Shown here: positions 20,395 through 31,289 of the stretch, in pieces | Numbering within the stretch: the first letter of the stretch is position 1 | Layout: each line of letters begins with the position of its first letter | NCBI GenBank assembly: GCA_965243175.1 | Contig: OZ251532.1 | Span: 4,402,001 to 4,466,000 of the forward strand | DNA: 64,000 nucleotides | Origin: VXYL01 sp965243175 | GTDB taxonomy: Bacteria > Pseudomonadota > Gammaproteobacteria > Pseudomonadales > Azotimanducaceae | Reading direction: 5' to 3' | Made by a program: the position numbers and the translations under genes | Notes under the pieces: model-generated | The model's input: the letters and a program-made list of their open reading frames with translations, nothing else | Database searches by the model: none | What the model was told of the DNA's origin: nothing

Positions 20395-21645
20395 CTAGTT
20401 TACGACTTGGACGCGGCCTCCGTCTTGCAGGAGCGAGAGCACGTCTTCATCGAACTGCGCCACCACGCGCTCGCCGCTGCGCAGGCCGCTGGTGACGCGG
20501 CTGCTCTCGCCAGCGCTCTGCCGGGCGACGACCACGCTGCGGCGCTCGGCGACGCCCTCTTCCACCACCCAGACGTACGCATCGCCGCCCTCCTGGACGA
20601 CCGACGCCTTCGGCACCAGCACGCTTGGCGGCTCTGGCGTGGCCGCGGCGGCTTCGCGGAGCCCTTCGGCCAGGAAAGCGACCTTCACGCCCATGTCGGG
20701 CAGGATGCGCGGGTCGCGGTCGAGGAAGCCGATGCGGACGCGCACGGTGGCCTTGCTGCGGTCGGCGGCGGGGATGGTGGCGATGACTTGCGCCGCGATC
20801 TCGAAATCGGGATAGGCGTTGAGCCTCGCGCTGGCCGGCTGGCCGGGGGAGACGCGGTTGATGTACGCCTCGTTGACGTCGACTTCCACTTCCAGCGAGT
20901 CCATGTCGACGATGGTGCAGATGCCGGTGCGCGTGAAGCCGCCGCCAGCGGAGACCGGCGAGATCATCTCTCCCGGCTGCGCCGCCTTGGCGATCACGAC
21001 GCCGCCGAAAGGGGCGCGGATCTGCATGTCTTCGAGCAGTCGTCGCTGCACCGCCAGGCTGCGCTCGGCGACGATGCCGTCCATGCGGGCGCGTTCCAGA
21101 CGCGCCTGCAATCCTTCGAGGGCGAGGCGGTCGCGGTCGAGGTCCGCGAGGCTGGCGAGATTGCGTTCGGCCAGGTTTCCCGTGCGGTCGACGTCCAGCT
21201 GCGCTTGGCGGATGTTGACGCGGATCTCTTCGAGCGCCGCCTGGGCCGCGGCCAGCTGCGATTCGCCGAGCGCCAGCTGGGCGCGGGGGATGCTGTCGTC
21301 GAGCACCGCCAGCAGCTGCCCTTCCTCCACCACCATGCCCTCTTCGATGAGCACTTCGAGCACCTTGCCGGTGGTCTTCGAGCTGACCGTGGCCTGCCGC
21401 CGCGCCACCACGTAGCCGCTGGCGTCGAGCACGCTGTCGCCGGCGAACGTGGCCGGGGCGGTGCGGGCGGCGACCGTCTGCACACGGGCGTCCGGGCTCG
21501 CGAGCAGCGGCACACCGTATATCCAGCCGCCGAACGCGAAGCCGCCAAGCACCGCGATGAGCACGAACCAGCGCAGCGGACGCCGCCCCTGGACGGGCGC
21601 GTCGCGGTCGATGCGGAGTTCGTCGAGAAGAGCTTTCTTGTCCAT
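20395..21645 (-). CDS. Periplasmic adaptor protein, HlyD/MacA type
   Basis: 416 aa. A short cytoplasmic tail and one membrane helix (RWFVLIAVLGGFAFGGWIY) are followed by a split biotinyl-lipoyl domain (SGYVVARRQATVSSKTTGKV and IRAPFGGVV), an alpha-helical hairpin between them (about residues 110-205) and a C-terminal beta-barrel and membrane-proximal region. Such adaptors link an inner-membrane ABC transporter to an outer-membrane channel; no TolC-like gene is seen here. The ATG at 21645 is chosen because GGAGGG precedes it by about six bases; a start six codons earlier would lack this site. It is the first component of the four-gene ABC system. Confidence 0.9.
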   Translation of the reverse strand: MDKKALLDELRIDRDAPVQGRRPLRWFVLIAVLGGFAFGGWIYGVPLLASPDARVQTVAARTAPATFAGDSVLDASGYVVARRQATVSSKTTGKVLEVLIEEGMVVEEGQLLAVLDDSIPRAQLALGESQLAAAQAALEEIRVNIRQAQLDVDRTGNLAERNLASLADLDRDRLALEGLQARLERARMDGIVAERSLAVQRRLLEDMQIRAPFGGVVIAKAAQPGEMISPVSAGGGFTRTGICTIVDMDSLEVEVDVNEAYINRVSPGQPASARLNAYPDFEIAAQVIATIPAADRSKATVRVRIGFLDRDPRILPDMGVKVAFLAEGLREAAAATPEPPSVLVPKASVVQEGGDAYVWVVEEGVAERRSVVVARQSAGESSRVTSGLRSGERVVAQFDEDVLSLLQDGGRVQVVN

Positions 21646-21698
21646 CCGTTGCCCTCCATCCACACACTACCACACAACTGTGCGCAGGCTGTCCGCAG

Positions 21699-23258
<1,560 letters not shown>

Positions 23259-23283
23259 GGCGCAGACCTCGCGGCGGGGCGCT

Positions 23284-24390
<1,107 letters not shown>

Positions 24391-24510
24391 GCGCATCTCC
24401 CTTCGGCGTCTGCCGATAGCCTAAAGCGCAGATGCCACGAGGGGCAATGGCGGCGGGAGTGCTATCCAAGTGCGGCGGAGCGGGCGTTCTTCCCTGGCTC
24501 GTTGTAGGTT

Positions 24511-24605
24511 CTTCCTTGCTTATTGAACACTGAACGTTCAATAAGCAATGTTGTCGTGAGATCATCCTTGCTAATCGAACATTGAACGTTCAATAAGCAG
24601 GGTTG
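24511..24605. repeat. Two tandem copies of a 52-bp palindromic repeat (left flank of ATPase gene)
   Basis: Copies share TGAACGTTCAATAAGCA at 24531-24547 and 24583-24599, a 52-bp period. The first copy can form a hairpin with 12-bp arms (TGCTTATTGAAC and GTTCAATAAGCA). The last copy ends 7 bp before the ATPase gene's stop. Two more copies in the same orientation lie beyond the gene's start. Confidence 0.85.
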
Positions 24606-24611
24606 TTAGTT

Positions 24612-25799
24612 CTACCCCGATGCTGCCAGACGTTCCATGAGCGCCGTCAGGGGGATGGCGAGCGTTTCTTCGTTCAAGGGGAAGGCCTCGTCGCCCGAGT
24701 GGACGACGAACTGTTCGTCGGCGCCGACGTCTTGGCTGGCAATCGCGAAGCCCTTGCCGATGCTGGGCGCGGACGACAGTTTCACCTCGACGGCCCAGAG
24801 CCGGCGGTCGGGCAGCTGGAGCAGCAGGTCGATCTCCGCGCCGGTTCGGGTGCGGTAGAAGTAGGCTTCGGTACCGGAGGGCGCGACCGCGAGCAGGTTC
24901 TCGATGACGAATCCTTCCCAGCTGGCACCGACGACGGGGTGGCCAAGCAGCTCGTCGTGGGTGCGAATGCCCAGCAGCGAATGCAGAACGCCGCTGTCGC
25001 GGATGTACACCTTCGGCGCCTTCACCAGCCGCTTGCCGACGTTGACGAAGTAGGGCAGCAGGCGGCGCAGGAGCATCAGATCCACCAGCAGATCGACGTA
25101 GCGGCCGACAGCCGGGGCGGAAACGGACAAGCTGCGCCCGATGTCCGAGGCGTTGAGCATTCCACCTTGGCGGTGGCCAAGCATCGTCCAAAGACGCCGC
25201 AGCGTGGGCGCAGGCACACTTATGCCGAACTGCGGAATGTCGCGTTCCAGATAGGTGCGGATGAAGTTCGTGCGCCAACGAGCGCTGACGTCGTCGCCAT
25301 CGTCGTCGCTATCGTCGTCGGGGCTGAAGGCGTCGGGAAAGCCGCCGCGCACCCACAATTGCTGCTGACCGGCACCGCCCACTTCAAGCGCCGTCAGCCC
25401 CGGCAGCTCGTCGTAGACGACGCGCCCGGCGAGGGATTCCGAAGACTGTTTCATCAGCGTGTCGGAGGCGGAGCCAAGCAGCAAGAACTGGCCGCTGCGC
25501 ACACCCTCGCGGCGGCGCTGGTCGATTTGTCCGCGCAACACGCGAAACAGGTCCGGCATCTGCTGGATCTCGTCCAGCACGACCAGCTTGCCGGAGTGCG
25601 CACCGAGATATCTGGCCGGGTCGGTCAGGCGAGCGGCGTCGCGGGGGTCCTCCAAGTCGAGGTACAGGCTCTCCGGCACGTCGTCGGCGAGGTCTCGCGC
25701 CAGTGTCGTCTTGCCGATCTGCCGCGGCCCCAGCAGGGCGACCGCCGGCGATTGGGCGAGGCTGCGCAGCACGTTCTGCTTGGCGTGTCGTGGAATCAT
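24612..25799 (-). CDS. AAA ATPase with C-terminal DUF4143 domain
   Basis: 395 aa. Residues 1-170 form an AAA_14-type ATPase with Walker A GPRQIGKTT, Walker B KLVVLDEIQQM and a GSAS sensor-like motif. The C-terminal DUF4143 half holds a winged-helix-like segment and a PD-(D/E)XK-like core (TGAEIDLLLQLPDRRLWAVEVKLS). An Asp-rich loop (PDDDSDDDGDD) sits between them. Proteins of this family are widespread, often in many copies per genome, and their function is not established; roles in defence or as selfish elements have been suggested. The start lies within a flanking palindromic repeat, so the repeat may double as leader or operator. There is no partner gene on either side. Confidence 0.9.
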   Translation of the reverse strand: MIPRHAKQNVLRSLAQSPAVALLGPRQIGKTTLARDLADDVPESLYLDLEDPRDAARLTDPARYLGAHSGKLVVLDEIQQMPDLFRVLRGQIDQRRREGVRSGQFLLLGSASDTLMKQSSESLAGRVVYDELPGLTALEVGGAGQQQLWVRGGFPDAFSPDDDSDDDGDDVSARWRTNFIRTYLERDIPQFGISVPAPTLRRLWTMLGHRQGGMLNASDIGRSLSVSAPAVGRYVDLLVDLMLLRRLLPYFVNVGKRLVKAPKVYIRDSGVLHSLLGIRTHDELLGHPVVGASWEGFVIENLLAVAPSGTEAYFYRTRTGAEIDLLLQLPDRRLWAVEVKLSSAPSIGKGFAIASQDVGADEQFVVHSGDEAFPLNEETLAIPLTALMERLAASG

Positions 25800-25895
25800 C
25801 CCTGCTAATTTAACAGCTAGCGTTCAATAAGCAAGGTTGGTGGGGCGTGATCCCTGCAAATTGAACACTGAACGTTCAATAAGCAGGGCTGGTGG
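25796..25895. repeat. Two tandem copies of the 52-bp palindromic repeat (right flank of ATPase gene)
   Basis: The cores CGTTCAATAAGCA end at 25833 and 25885, again a 52-bp period. They are in the same orientation as the left pair. The inner copy is more diverged (AGCTAGCG in place of ACTGAACG) and overlaps the ATPase start codon. Confidence 0.85.
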
Positions 25896-25933
25896 GCGCT
25901 ATTGGGCGGTCTGGCAAGCCTAAGCGGGCGACG

Positions 25934-26512
25934 CTAAGGGGCCAGTTTTCGACATTCCTCGTGGCGGAAGCAGTCTACGAGGTGGTCGTTGACCATGCCG
26001 GTGGCTTGCATGTGGGCGTAGACGATGGTGCTGCCGACGAAGTTGAAGCCGCGGCGGCGGAGGTCCTTGCTGATGCGGTCGGAGAGAGGGGTCGTGGCGG
26101 GCACTTCCGCCGATGTGCGCCAGTGGTTCTGCACCGGGGCGCCGTCGACGAAGTTCCAGATGTAGTCGGCGAAGGTGCCGCGCTCTTCCTGCACCGCCAG
26201 GAACGCCTGGGCGTTGCGGCGGGCGCTGCGCACCTTGAGGCGGTTGCGGACGATGCGCGGGTCTTCGAGCAGGCGTTCGATCTTCGCGTCCGAGTAGCGG
26301 GCGACCTTGGCCGGGTCGAAGTTGTCGAAGGCGGCGCGGTAGCCCTCGCGCTTGCGCAGCACGGTGATCCAGGCGAGGCCGGCCTGGGCGCCTTCGAGCA
26401 CCAGGAACTCGAACAGGGCGCGGTCGTCGAAGAGGGGCACGCCCCACTCTTCGTCGTGGTACCGCACGTAGAGGGGGTCGTCTCCGCACCAGTCGCAGCG
26501 CCGCTTGGCCAT
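25934..26512 (-). CDS. tag: DNA-3-methyladenine glycosylase I
   Basis: A cytoplasmic base-excision repair enzyme of 192 aa that removes 3-methyladenine from alkylated DNA. The N-terminus (RRCDWCGDDPLYVRYHDEEWG) and C-terminus (MVNDHLVDCFRH) supply the Cys, His, His and Cys positions of the family's zinc snap. The helix-hairpin-helix core contains LEGAQAGLAWITVLRKR and GFNFVGSTIVYAHMQA, including the conserved glutamate and tryptophan of the base pocket. The length matches Escherichia coli Tag (187 aa). It starts 3 nt after the stop of the secreted hydrolase gene upstream on the same strand, so the two are probably co-transcribed. Confidence 0.95.
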   Translation of the reverse strand: MAKRRCDWCGDDPLYVRYHDEEWGVPLFDDRALFEFLVLEGAQAGLAWITVLRKREGYRAAFDNFDPAKVARYSDAKIERLLEDPRIVRNRLKVRSARRNAQAFLAVQEERGTFADYIWNFVDGAPVQNHWRTSAEVPATTPLSDRISKDLRRRGFNFVGSTIVYAHMQATGMVNDHLVDCFRHEECRKLAP

Positions 26513-26515
26513 CGG

Positions 26516-27205
26516 CTACTGGGGCGCCTCGCCTTCGCCGGCGAGCAGCACCGGGTACACCGCATCGCGCCAGATGTCGTAGCCGGCGTCGTTCATGTGC
26601 AGGCCGTCGGCGATGAAGATGTTTGCTCGCGGCACCCCCTCGGCGTCGAGCATGGGCGTGGCCACGTCGATGAAGACGATTCGGGCGTCCGCTGCGGCGC
26701 GTTCTGCGAGCGCGGCGTTGGCGGCCTGCATCACGTCCCAAAGCTGCCAGCGGGCGAGGCTCGGCTTGATCGCCAGCACGTAGACGCGGGCCTCCGGCAG
26801 GCGCTGGTGGATGGCGTTCGTGAAGGCGTCGAAGTCGGCGAGGATGCGCTCCGGCGATGCGCCCAGAGCGGCGTCGTTGTCGCCTTCGTAGAGGAGCACG
26901 GCGCGCGGCTCGTGGCGCAGCACCAGTTCGTCGACGAAGTGCAGCGCGTCCGCCATGTTGCTGCCGCCGAAGCCGCGTGGGATCAGTTGCAGCGGCGCCA
27001 GGTCCTCGGCCATGCGGCGATGCCAGCCGCGCATGCTCGAACTGCCGACCGCGACGATGGCGCCGCGGGGAGGCGGCGCTTCGGCCTCCGCCGCCAAGAA
27101 GGCGTCGATGGCGGGGCGAAAGCGCTCCGGGTCGGGGTACTCCGCGCTGCCGGAGAGCGCGAGCGGCGCCGCCAGCATCGTCGCGAGAGCCGCAAGCCGC
27201 TTCAT
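26516..27205 (-). CDS. Secreted SGNH/GDSL-family hydrolase
   Basis: 229 aa with an N-terminal signal peptide (MKRLAALATMLAAPLALSGSA). SGNH blocks are visible in order: VGSSSMRGW (catalytic Ser about residue 55), GFGGSNMAD (oxyanion Gly), YEGDNDAAL (Asn) and DGLHMNDAGY (Asp and His of the catalytic dyad). The family comprises esterases, lipases and carbohydrate acetylesterases acting in the periplasm; the substrate here is unknown. The ATG at 27205 is preferred over 27223 because it opens directly into the positively charged signal-peptide n-region. tag follows 3 nt downstream, and the SulP gene diverges upstream. Confidence 0.88.
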   Translation of the reverse strand: MKRLAALATMLAAPLALSGSAEYPDPERFRPAIDAFLAAEAEAPPPRGAIVAVGSSSMRGWHRRMAEDLAPLQLIPRGFGGSNMADALHFVDELVLRHEPRAVLLYEGDNDAALGASPERILADFDAFTNAIHQRLPEARVYVLAIKPSLARWQLWDVMQAANAALAERAAADARIVFIDVATPMLDAEGVPRANIFIADGLHMNDAGYDIWRDAVYPVLLAGEGEAPQ

Positions 27206-27240
27206 CACTGCGTGGACCTCCATTACCTATGGCGTCAAGA

Positions 27241-27284
27241 ACACCGAACGACAACAACGGGTGACACCGCCCGCCGTTCGGTGT
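27241..27284. promoter_or_regulatory. 10-bp inverted repeat between divergent genes, possible operator
   Basis: ACACCGAACG at 27241-27250 and CGTTCGGTGT at 27275-27284 are perfect inverted copies separated by 24 bases. They lie between the divergent starts of the SGNH hydrolase gene (27205) and the SulP gene (27325). The placement suits a regulator-binding site for both; a hairpin in the SulP leader is an alternative. No T run follows. Confidence 0.4.
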
Positions 27285-27324
27285 GAACCTTAGTGAGGTG
27301 GAAGATGCCGTTCAAGACGCTTAG

Positions 27325-29085
27325 ATGAGCGCGCCGCAAGACGGGCTGGCGAAGGCGGCCCGTTGGCTGCCGCTGCTTGGGGCGCTGCGTCTCTATCGGC
27401 GCGACGATCTGCCCCACGACTTGACCGCCGGGCTGGTGCTTGGCGTGGTGACGGTGCCGCAGGCGGTCGCCTACGCCTACCTCGCCGGATTGCCGCCGGA
27501 GGCTGGGCTGTACGCGAGTCTGGTGCCGATGGTGGTCTACGCCGTGTTCGGTTCGTCGCGGCAGCTGGTGGTCGGGCCGGTGGCGATTGCGGCGCTGATG
27601 GTGGCGGCCACGCTCGGCGAACACGCGACCGCGCACTCGGCCCGCCACATCGATGTGGCGGCGATGCTGGCACTGCAAGTGGGGGCGTTTCTTTGGTTGC
27701 TGCGGGTCGCTCGGCTGGGGGCCATCGCCGGGCTGCTCAGCCATCCGGTGCTGGTCGGCTTCGTGAACGCGGCGGCTATCTTGATCGTGGTCAGCCAGCT
27801 GCCCTCGTTCGCTGGCGTCGAACCGGCGGATGCAGCGCACGGGGCGGCGTGGGAGCGGGTGGTCGGTCTTGCGGCGTTCATCGGCGAGATCGACCTGGCT
27901 TCGGCGAGCATCGGCGTCGGCAGCCTGGCGCTCTTGTGGCTGGTGCGGCGCTATGCGGGAAGCCTGCTGCCCGGCGGACGTAGCGACCATCCCGCCAGCC
28001 GCACCGGGCCGCTGCTGGCGGCGGTCGCGGCTACCGTCGCCGTTGCAGCGTTCAACTTGCCCGTGGCGACGGTGGGGCAAGTGCCCGCGGGCTTGCCGGC
28101 GCTTGCGATTCCGGCGTTCGATGCCTCGCTGTGGCTGGACCTGGCGCCAAACGCGGCGCTGATCGCGTTGGTGGTCTACGTCGAGAGCTTCGCGGTCGGC
28201 AAGACGCTGGCGTTCCGGCAGCGGCAGCGGGTCGATGCCGATCAGGAACTGCTGGCGCTCGGCGCCGCGAACGTCGGCGCGGCGCTGTCCGGTGCTTATC
28301 CGGTGGCTGGCAGCTTCAGCCGTTCGAGCGTCAACGCGGCGGCTGGCGGGCGAACGCAGGTCAGCGGGTTGGTATGTGCCGCGACCATCGTCGTCGCCCT
28401 GCTGTGGCTGACGCCGCTCTTCGCGCAGCTGCCGCGAGCGGCTTTGGCGGCCATCGTCATCGCCTCGGTTTGGGGCATCGCGGACTTCCAATCGCTGCGT
28501 CGGCATTGGCGCTTCCATCGGCCCGATGCGGTGGCGCACGTCGCCACGCTGGCCGGAGTGCTCGCGTTCGGCGTGGAAGCGGGGTTGCTGATCGGGGTGG
28601 CGGTGTCGCTGGCGTTGTTCGTGCGGTGTTCGCGGGATCCGCATATCGCGGTGCTCGGGCGCTTGGGCGACACGCCGCACTTTCGCAACGTGCGGCGCTA
28701 TCCGGCGGATGTTTCGACGGTGCGCAACGTGCTGGCGGTGCGCGTGGACGAAAGCCTCTACTTCGCCAACGCGGAGCAGGTGGAGCGCCGCCTTTCCGAG
28801 TTGGCGAGCGACGCAGCTTTGGAGCACGTGGTGCTGGTGATGAGCGCGGTGAACTTCGTCGATGCGTCTGGGCTGGAGATGCTGCAACGGTTCGCCGGGC
28901 GGCTGCGACAGCGGGGGGCGGCGCTGCATCTGTGCGACGTGAAGGGGCCGCTGCGCGATCAGCTGGCCAACGCGGAGATGGCGGAATGGCTCTCCGGGCG
29001 CGTCTTCCGCACCGTGGACGACGCGGTGAACCATCTGACCGGGGCGGAGGGTGCCTGGGTGTGGCGGACCTCGCCCGAATCCTGA
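27325..29085 (+). CDS. SulP/SLC26-family anion permease with STAS domain
   Basis: An inner-membrane transporter of 586 aa. The SulP signature is clear in GLVLGVVTVPQAVAYAYLAG and AGLYASLVPMVVYAVFGSSR, and a QLVVGPVAIAALM helix follows. About 10-12 membrane helices fill residues 30-430. The C-terminal STAS domain (about residues 445-570) contains VVLVMSAVNFVDASGLEML. Family members move sulfate, bicarbonate or other anions, usually with sodium or protons; the substrate is not readable here. Downstream, a CBS-domain gene faces it on the other strand with only 16 nt between the stops. Confidence 0.92.
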   Translation: MSAPQDGLAKAARWLPLLGALRLYRRDDLPHDLTAGLVLGVVTVPQAVAYAYLAGLPPEAGLYASLVPMVVYAVFGSSRQLVVGPVAIAALMVAATLGEHATAHSARHIDVAAMLALQVGAFLWLLRVARLGAIAGLLSHPVLVGFVNAAAILIVVSQLPSFAGVEPADAAHGAAWERVVGLAAFIGEIDLASASIGVGSLALLWLVRRYAGSLLPGGRSDHPASRTGPLLAAVAATVAVAAFNLPVATVGQVPAGLPALAIPAFDASLWLDLAPNAALIALVVYVESFAVGKTLAFRQRQRVDADQELLALGAANVGAALSGAYPVAGSFSRSSVNAAAGGRTQVSGLVCAATIVVALLWLTPLFAQLPRAALAAIVIASVWGIADFQSLRRHWRFHRPDAVAHVATLAGVLAFGVEAGLLIGVAVSLALFVRCSRDPHIAVLGRLGDTPHFRNVRRYPADVSTVRNVLAVRVDESLYFANAEQVERRLSELASDAALEHVVLVMSAVNFVDASGLEMLQRFAGRLRQRGAALHLCDVKGPLRDQLANAEMAEWLSGRVFRTVDDAVNHLTGAEGAWVWRTSPES

Positions 29086-29101
29086 CGCGAGCGCGTGGCG
29101 C

Positions 29102-29560
29102 TCACTGGCCGCCGCGGATGTAGTCCTGCAGGCGGTCGATGGTTTCCGATTGCTCGTCGATGATCTCCACGAACAGGTCGCGCAGCGAGAGCATGCCGGT
29201 GACAACGCCTTCGTCCACCACCACCAGATGGCGGAAGTGGTGGTCGATCATCAGATCCACGCAGTCCGAGATGCGGTCGTGGTCGGTGACGGTGACGACG
29301 TCCCGCGTCATGATCTCCGAGACGCGGGTGGTCTTGGAGGACTTGTCCTTGAGGATCACCTTGCGGGCGTAGTCGCGCTCCGAGACGATGCCGACCAGCT
29401 TGTCGTCGATCATCACCGGCAGAGCGCCGACGTGATGGTTGGACATCATCTCGATGGCCTCGAAGACGCTGGCGATGGGGGCGATGGAAAACACCTCGCC
29501 GGTGCCGTCGCCGCCCTTCAGACGGGAGCGGTGATGCAGGACGTCGTGTACGGTCTTCAT
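29102..29560 (-). CDS. Two-CBS-domain protein
   Basis: A cytoplasmic protein of 152 aa made almost entirely of a CBS pair: residues 25-75 (SIAPIASVFEAIEMM...LVGIVSERDYARKV) and 85-140 (MTRDVVTVTDHDRISDCVDLM...GMLSLRDLF). The GIVSERDYARKVIL motif is common in stand-alone CBS proteins that bind adenine nucleotides or NADH and report energy state to partners. It starts at the ATG at 29560; an upstream start at 29617 would add 19 residues with no family resemblance. It is divergent from the acyl-CoA synthetase gene. No partner enzyme is identifiable. Confidence 0.9.
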   Translation of the reverse strand: MKTVHDVLHHRSRLKGGDGTGEVFSIAPIASVFEAIEMMSNHHVGALPVMIDDKLVGIVSERDYARKVILKDKSSKTTRVSEIMTRDVVTVTDHDRISDCVDLMIDHHFRHLVVVDEGVVTGMLSLRDLFVEIIDEQSETIDRLQDYIRGGQ

Positions 29561-29685
29561 GGCGTTCCCCACATGGTCGAGCGAGCAGTAGCGAGAGTTT
29601 GTCGCATTCGCCGCCAAAGTTCGATAGCGTTGCGTCCGGTTCGCGCCGCACGGCGCACTACGAAAGAATAGACGGAGGGCGGCGC

Positions 29686-31239
29686 ATGTACCCGGGCAAG
29701 TGGGCGAAGGCGTTCCCGGACAAACCCGCCGTGGTGGACGCGGCGACGGGCGAGACGCGCACCTACGGCGAGCTGGACGAGCGCTCGAACCAGCTGGCGC
29801 AGCTCATGTACGCGCGCGGGCTGCGCCGTGGCGACCACGTCTCCATCTTCATGGAGAACAACCTGGCGTTCTTCGACGTGCTCTGGGCGGCGTTCCGCTC
29901 CGGCCTCTACTTCACCACCGTGAACCGCTATCTCACCGGCGAGGAAGCGGGCTACATCGTCGACAACTCGGAGTCGAAGGTGCTGGTGGCCTCGCAGCGG
30001 CTGGCGGAAACGGCGGCGGAGATTCCCCGCCATGCGCCCAACTGCGAGACCTGGCTGATGACCGACGGCGCCGTGGACGGCTTCGAGGACTTCGAGGCGG
30101 CCATCGCCGCGCATCCCGCCGAGCCGCTGGCGGAAGAGCCGGCCGGTTCGTTCATGCTCTACAGTTCCGGCACCACCGGGCGTCCGAAGGGCATCCTGCG
30201 GCCATTGCCGGAAGCCGCCATCTCCGACGATCCGGGCCCGGTGAGCGGCCTGCAGCAGGCGCTCTGGGGCTTCGACGAAAACGCCGTCTACCTTTCGCCA
30301 GCGCCCCTCTACCACTCCGCGCCGATTGGCTTCTGCCAAGCCGTGCAGGGCCTCGGCGGCACCGTGGTGATGCTGCGCCGCTTCGACCCGGTGGAGGCGC
30401 TGAAGGCCATCGAGGAGCACCGCGTCACGCACAGCCAGTGGGTGCCGACCATGTTCACGCGGATGCTGAAGCTGTCGGAAGCCGAGCGCGGCGGCTTCGA
30501 TCTGTCTTCGCACAAGGTGGCCATCCACGCCGCCGCGCCCTGCCCCAAGGAAGTCAAGCGGCAGATGTTCGACTGGTGGGGGCCGATCATCTACGAGTAC
30601 TACGGCGGCACCGAACTCAACGGCTTCACCCACTGCGGGCCGCAGGAGTGGCTGGCGCATCCGGGCACGGTGGGCAAGTCCCTGCTCGGCACCATCCACA
30701 TCTGCGACGAAGACGGGGCCGAACTGCCGAACAACCAGCCCGGCATCGTCTACTTCGAACTGCCGGAGATGCCTTTCGAGTACTTGAAGGATCCCGAGAA
30801 GACGAAGGACGTCCAGCATCCGCAGCACGCCAACTGGTCCGCCTTGGGCGACGTCGGCTACGTGGACGACGACGGCTACCTCTACCTCACCGACCGCGCC
30901 ACCTTCATGATCATCTCCGGCGGCGTGAACATCTATCCGCAGGAAATCGAAGACGCGCTGGTGATGCACCCGAAGATCGCGGACGTCGCCGTGATCGGCG
31001 TGCCGAACCCGGAGATGGGCGAGGAAGTGAAGGCCGTGGTGCAGCTTGCCGAAGGCGTGGAAGGCGGCGCCGAAGTGGAGGCCGAGCTCATCGGCTTCGC
31101 CCGCGAGCACATCGCCCACTACAAGTGCCCGAAGAGCATCGACTTCCGCGCCGAACTGCCGCGCCTGCCCACCGGCAAGCTCTACAAGCGGCTGCTGAAG
31201 GACGAATACTGGGGCAAATCCGGCAGCCGCATCGTCTGA
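29686..31239 (+). CDS. Acyl-CoA synthetase (AMP-dependent ligase)
   Basis: 517 aa. It activates a carboxylic acid to its CoA thioester via an acyl-adenylate, in the cytoplasm. Visible motifs are the phosphate loop YSSGTTGRPKG (about residues 160-170), YYGGTELNG, the adenine and hinge region GDVGYVDDDGYLYLTDR, GGVNIYPQEIEDAL, and the C-terminal catalytic lysine in LPTGKLYKR. The ATG at 29686 follows GGAGGG and begins MYPGKWAKAFPDKPAV, the normal family opening. Substrate chain length cannot be read; similar enzymes include medium and long-chain fatty-acid and bile-acid ligases. It is probably monocistronic, with a weak promoter-like pair at 29599-29628 (TTGTCG and GATAGC, 18 bp apart). Confidence 0.92.
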   Translation: MYPGKWAKAFPDKPAVVDAATGETRTYGELDERSNQLAQLMYARGLRRGDHVSIFMENNLAFFDVLWAAFRSGLYFTTVNRYLTGEEAGYIVDNSESKVLVASQRLAETAAEIPRHAPNCETWLMTDGAVDGFEDFEAAIAAHPAEPLAEEPAGSFMLYSSGTTGRPKGILRPLPEAAISDDPGPVSGLQQALWGFDENAVYLSPAPLYHSAPIGFCQAVQGLGGTVVMLRRFDPVEALKAIEEHRVTHSQWVPTMFTRMLKLSEAERGGFDLSSHKVAIHAAAPCPKEVKRQMFDWWGPIIYEYYGGTELNGFTHCGPQEWLAHPGTVGKSLLGTIHICDEDGAELPNNQPGIVYFELPEMPFEYLKDPEKTKDVQHPQHANWSALGDVGYVDDDGYLYLTDRATFMIISGGVNIYPQEIEDALVMHPKIADVAVIGVPNPEMGEEVKAVVQLAEGVEGGAEVEAELIGFAREHIAHYKCPKSIDFRAELPRLPTGKLYKRLLKDEYWGKSGSRIV

Positions 31240-31289
31240 ACGAGGGAAAGGCGCGGGCGCTGCGAAGAGGTCGGCGGGCTACGCCTGGC

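Noticed and set aside
24511..25895. CRISPR array or attachment sites of a phage
   Set aside because: There are only two copies per side, with 52-bp steps and diverging rather than unique spacers. There is no integrase or cas gene.
29557..31119. 520-codon minus-strand frame
   Set aside because: It is antisense to the acyl-CoA synthetase, whose motifs are all present on the plus strand.
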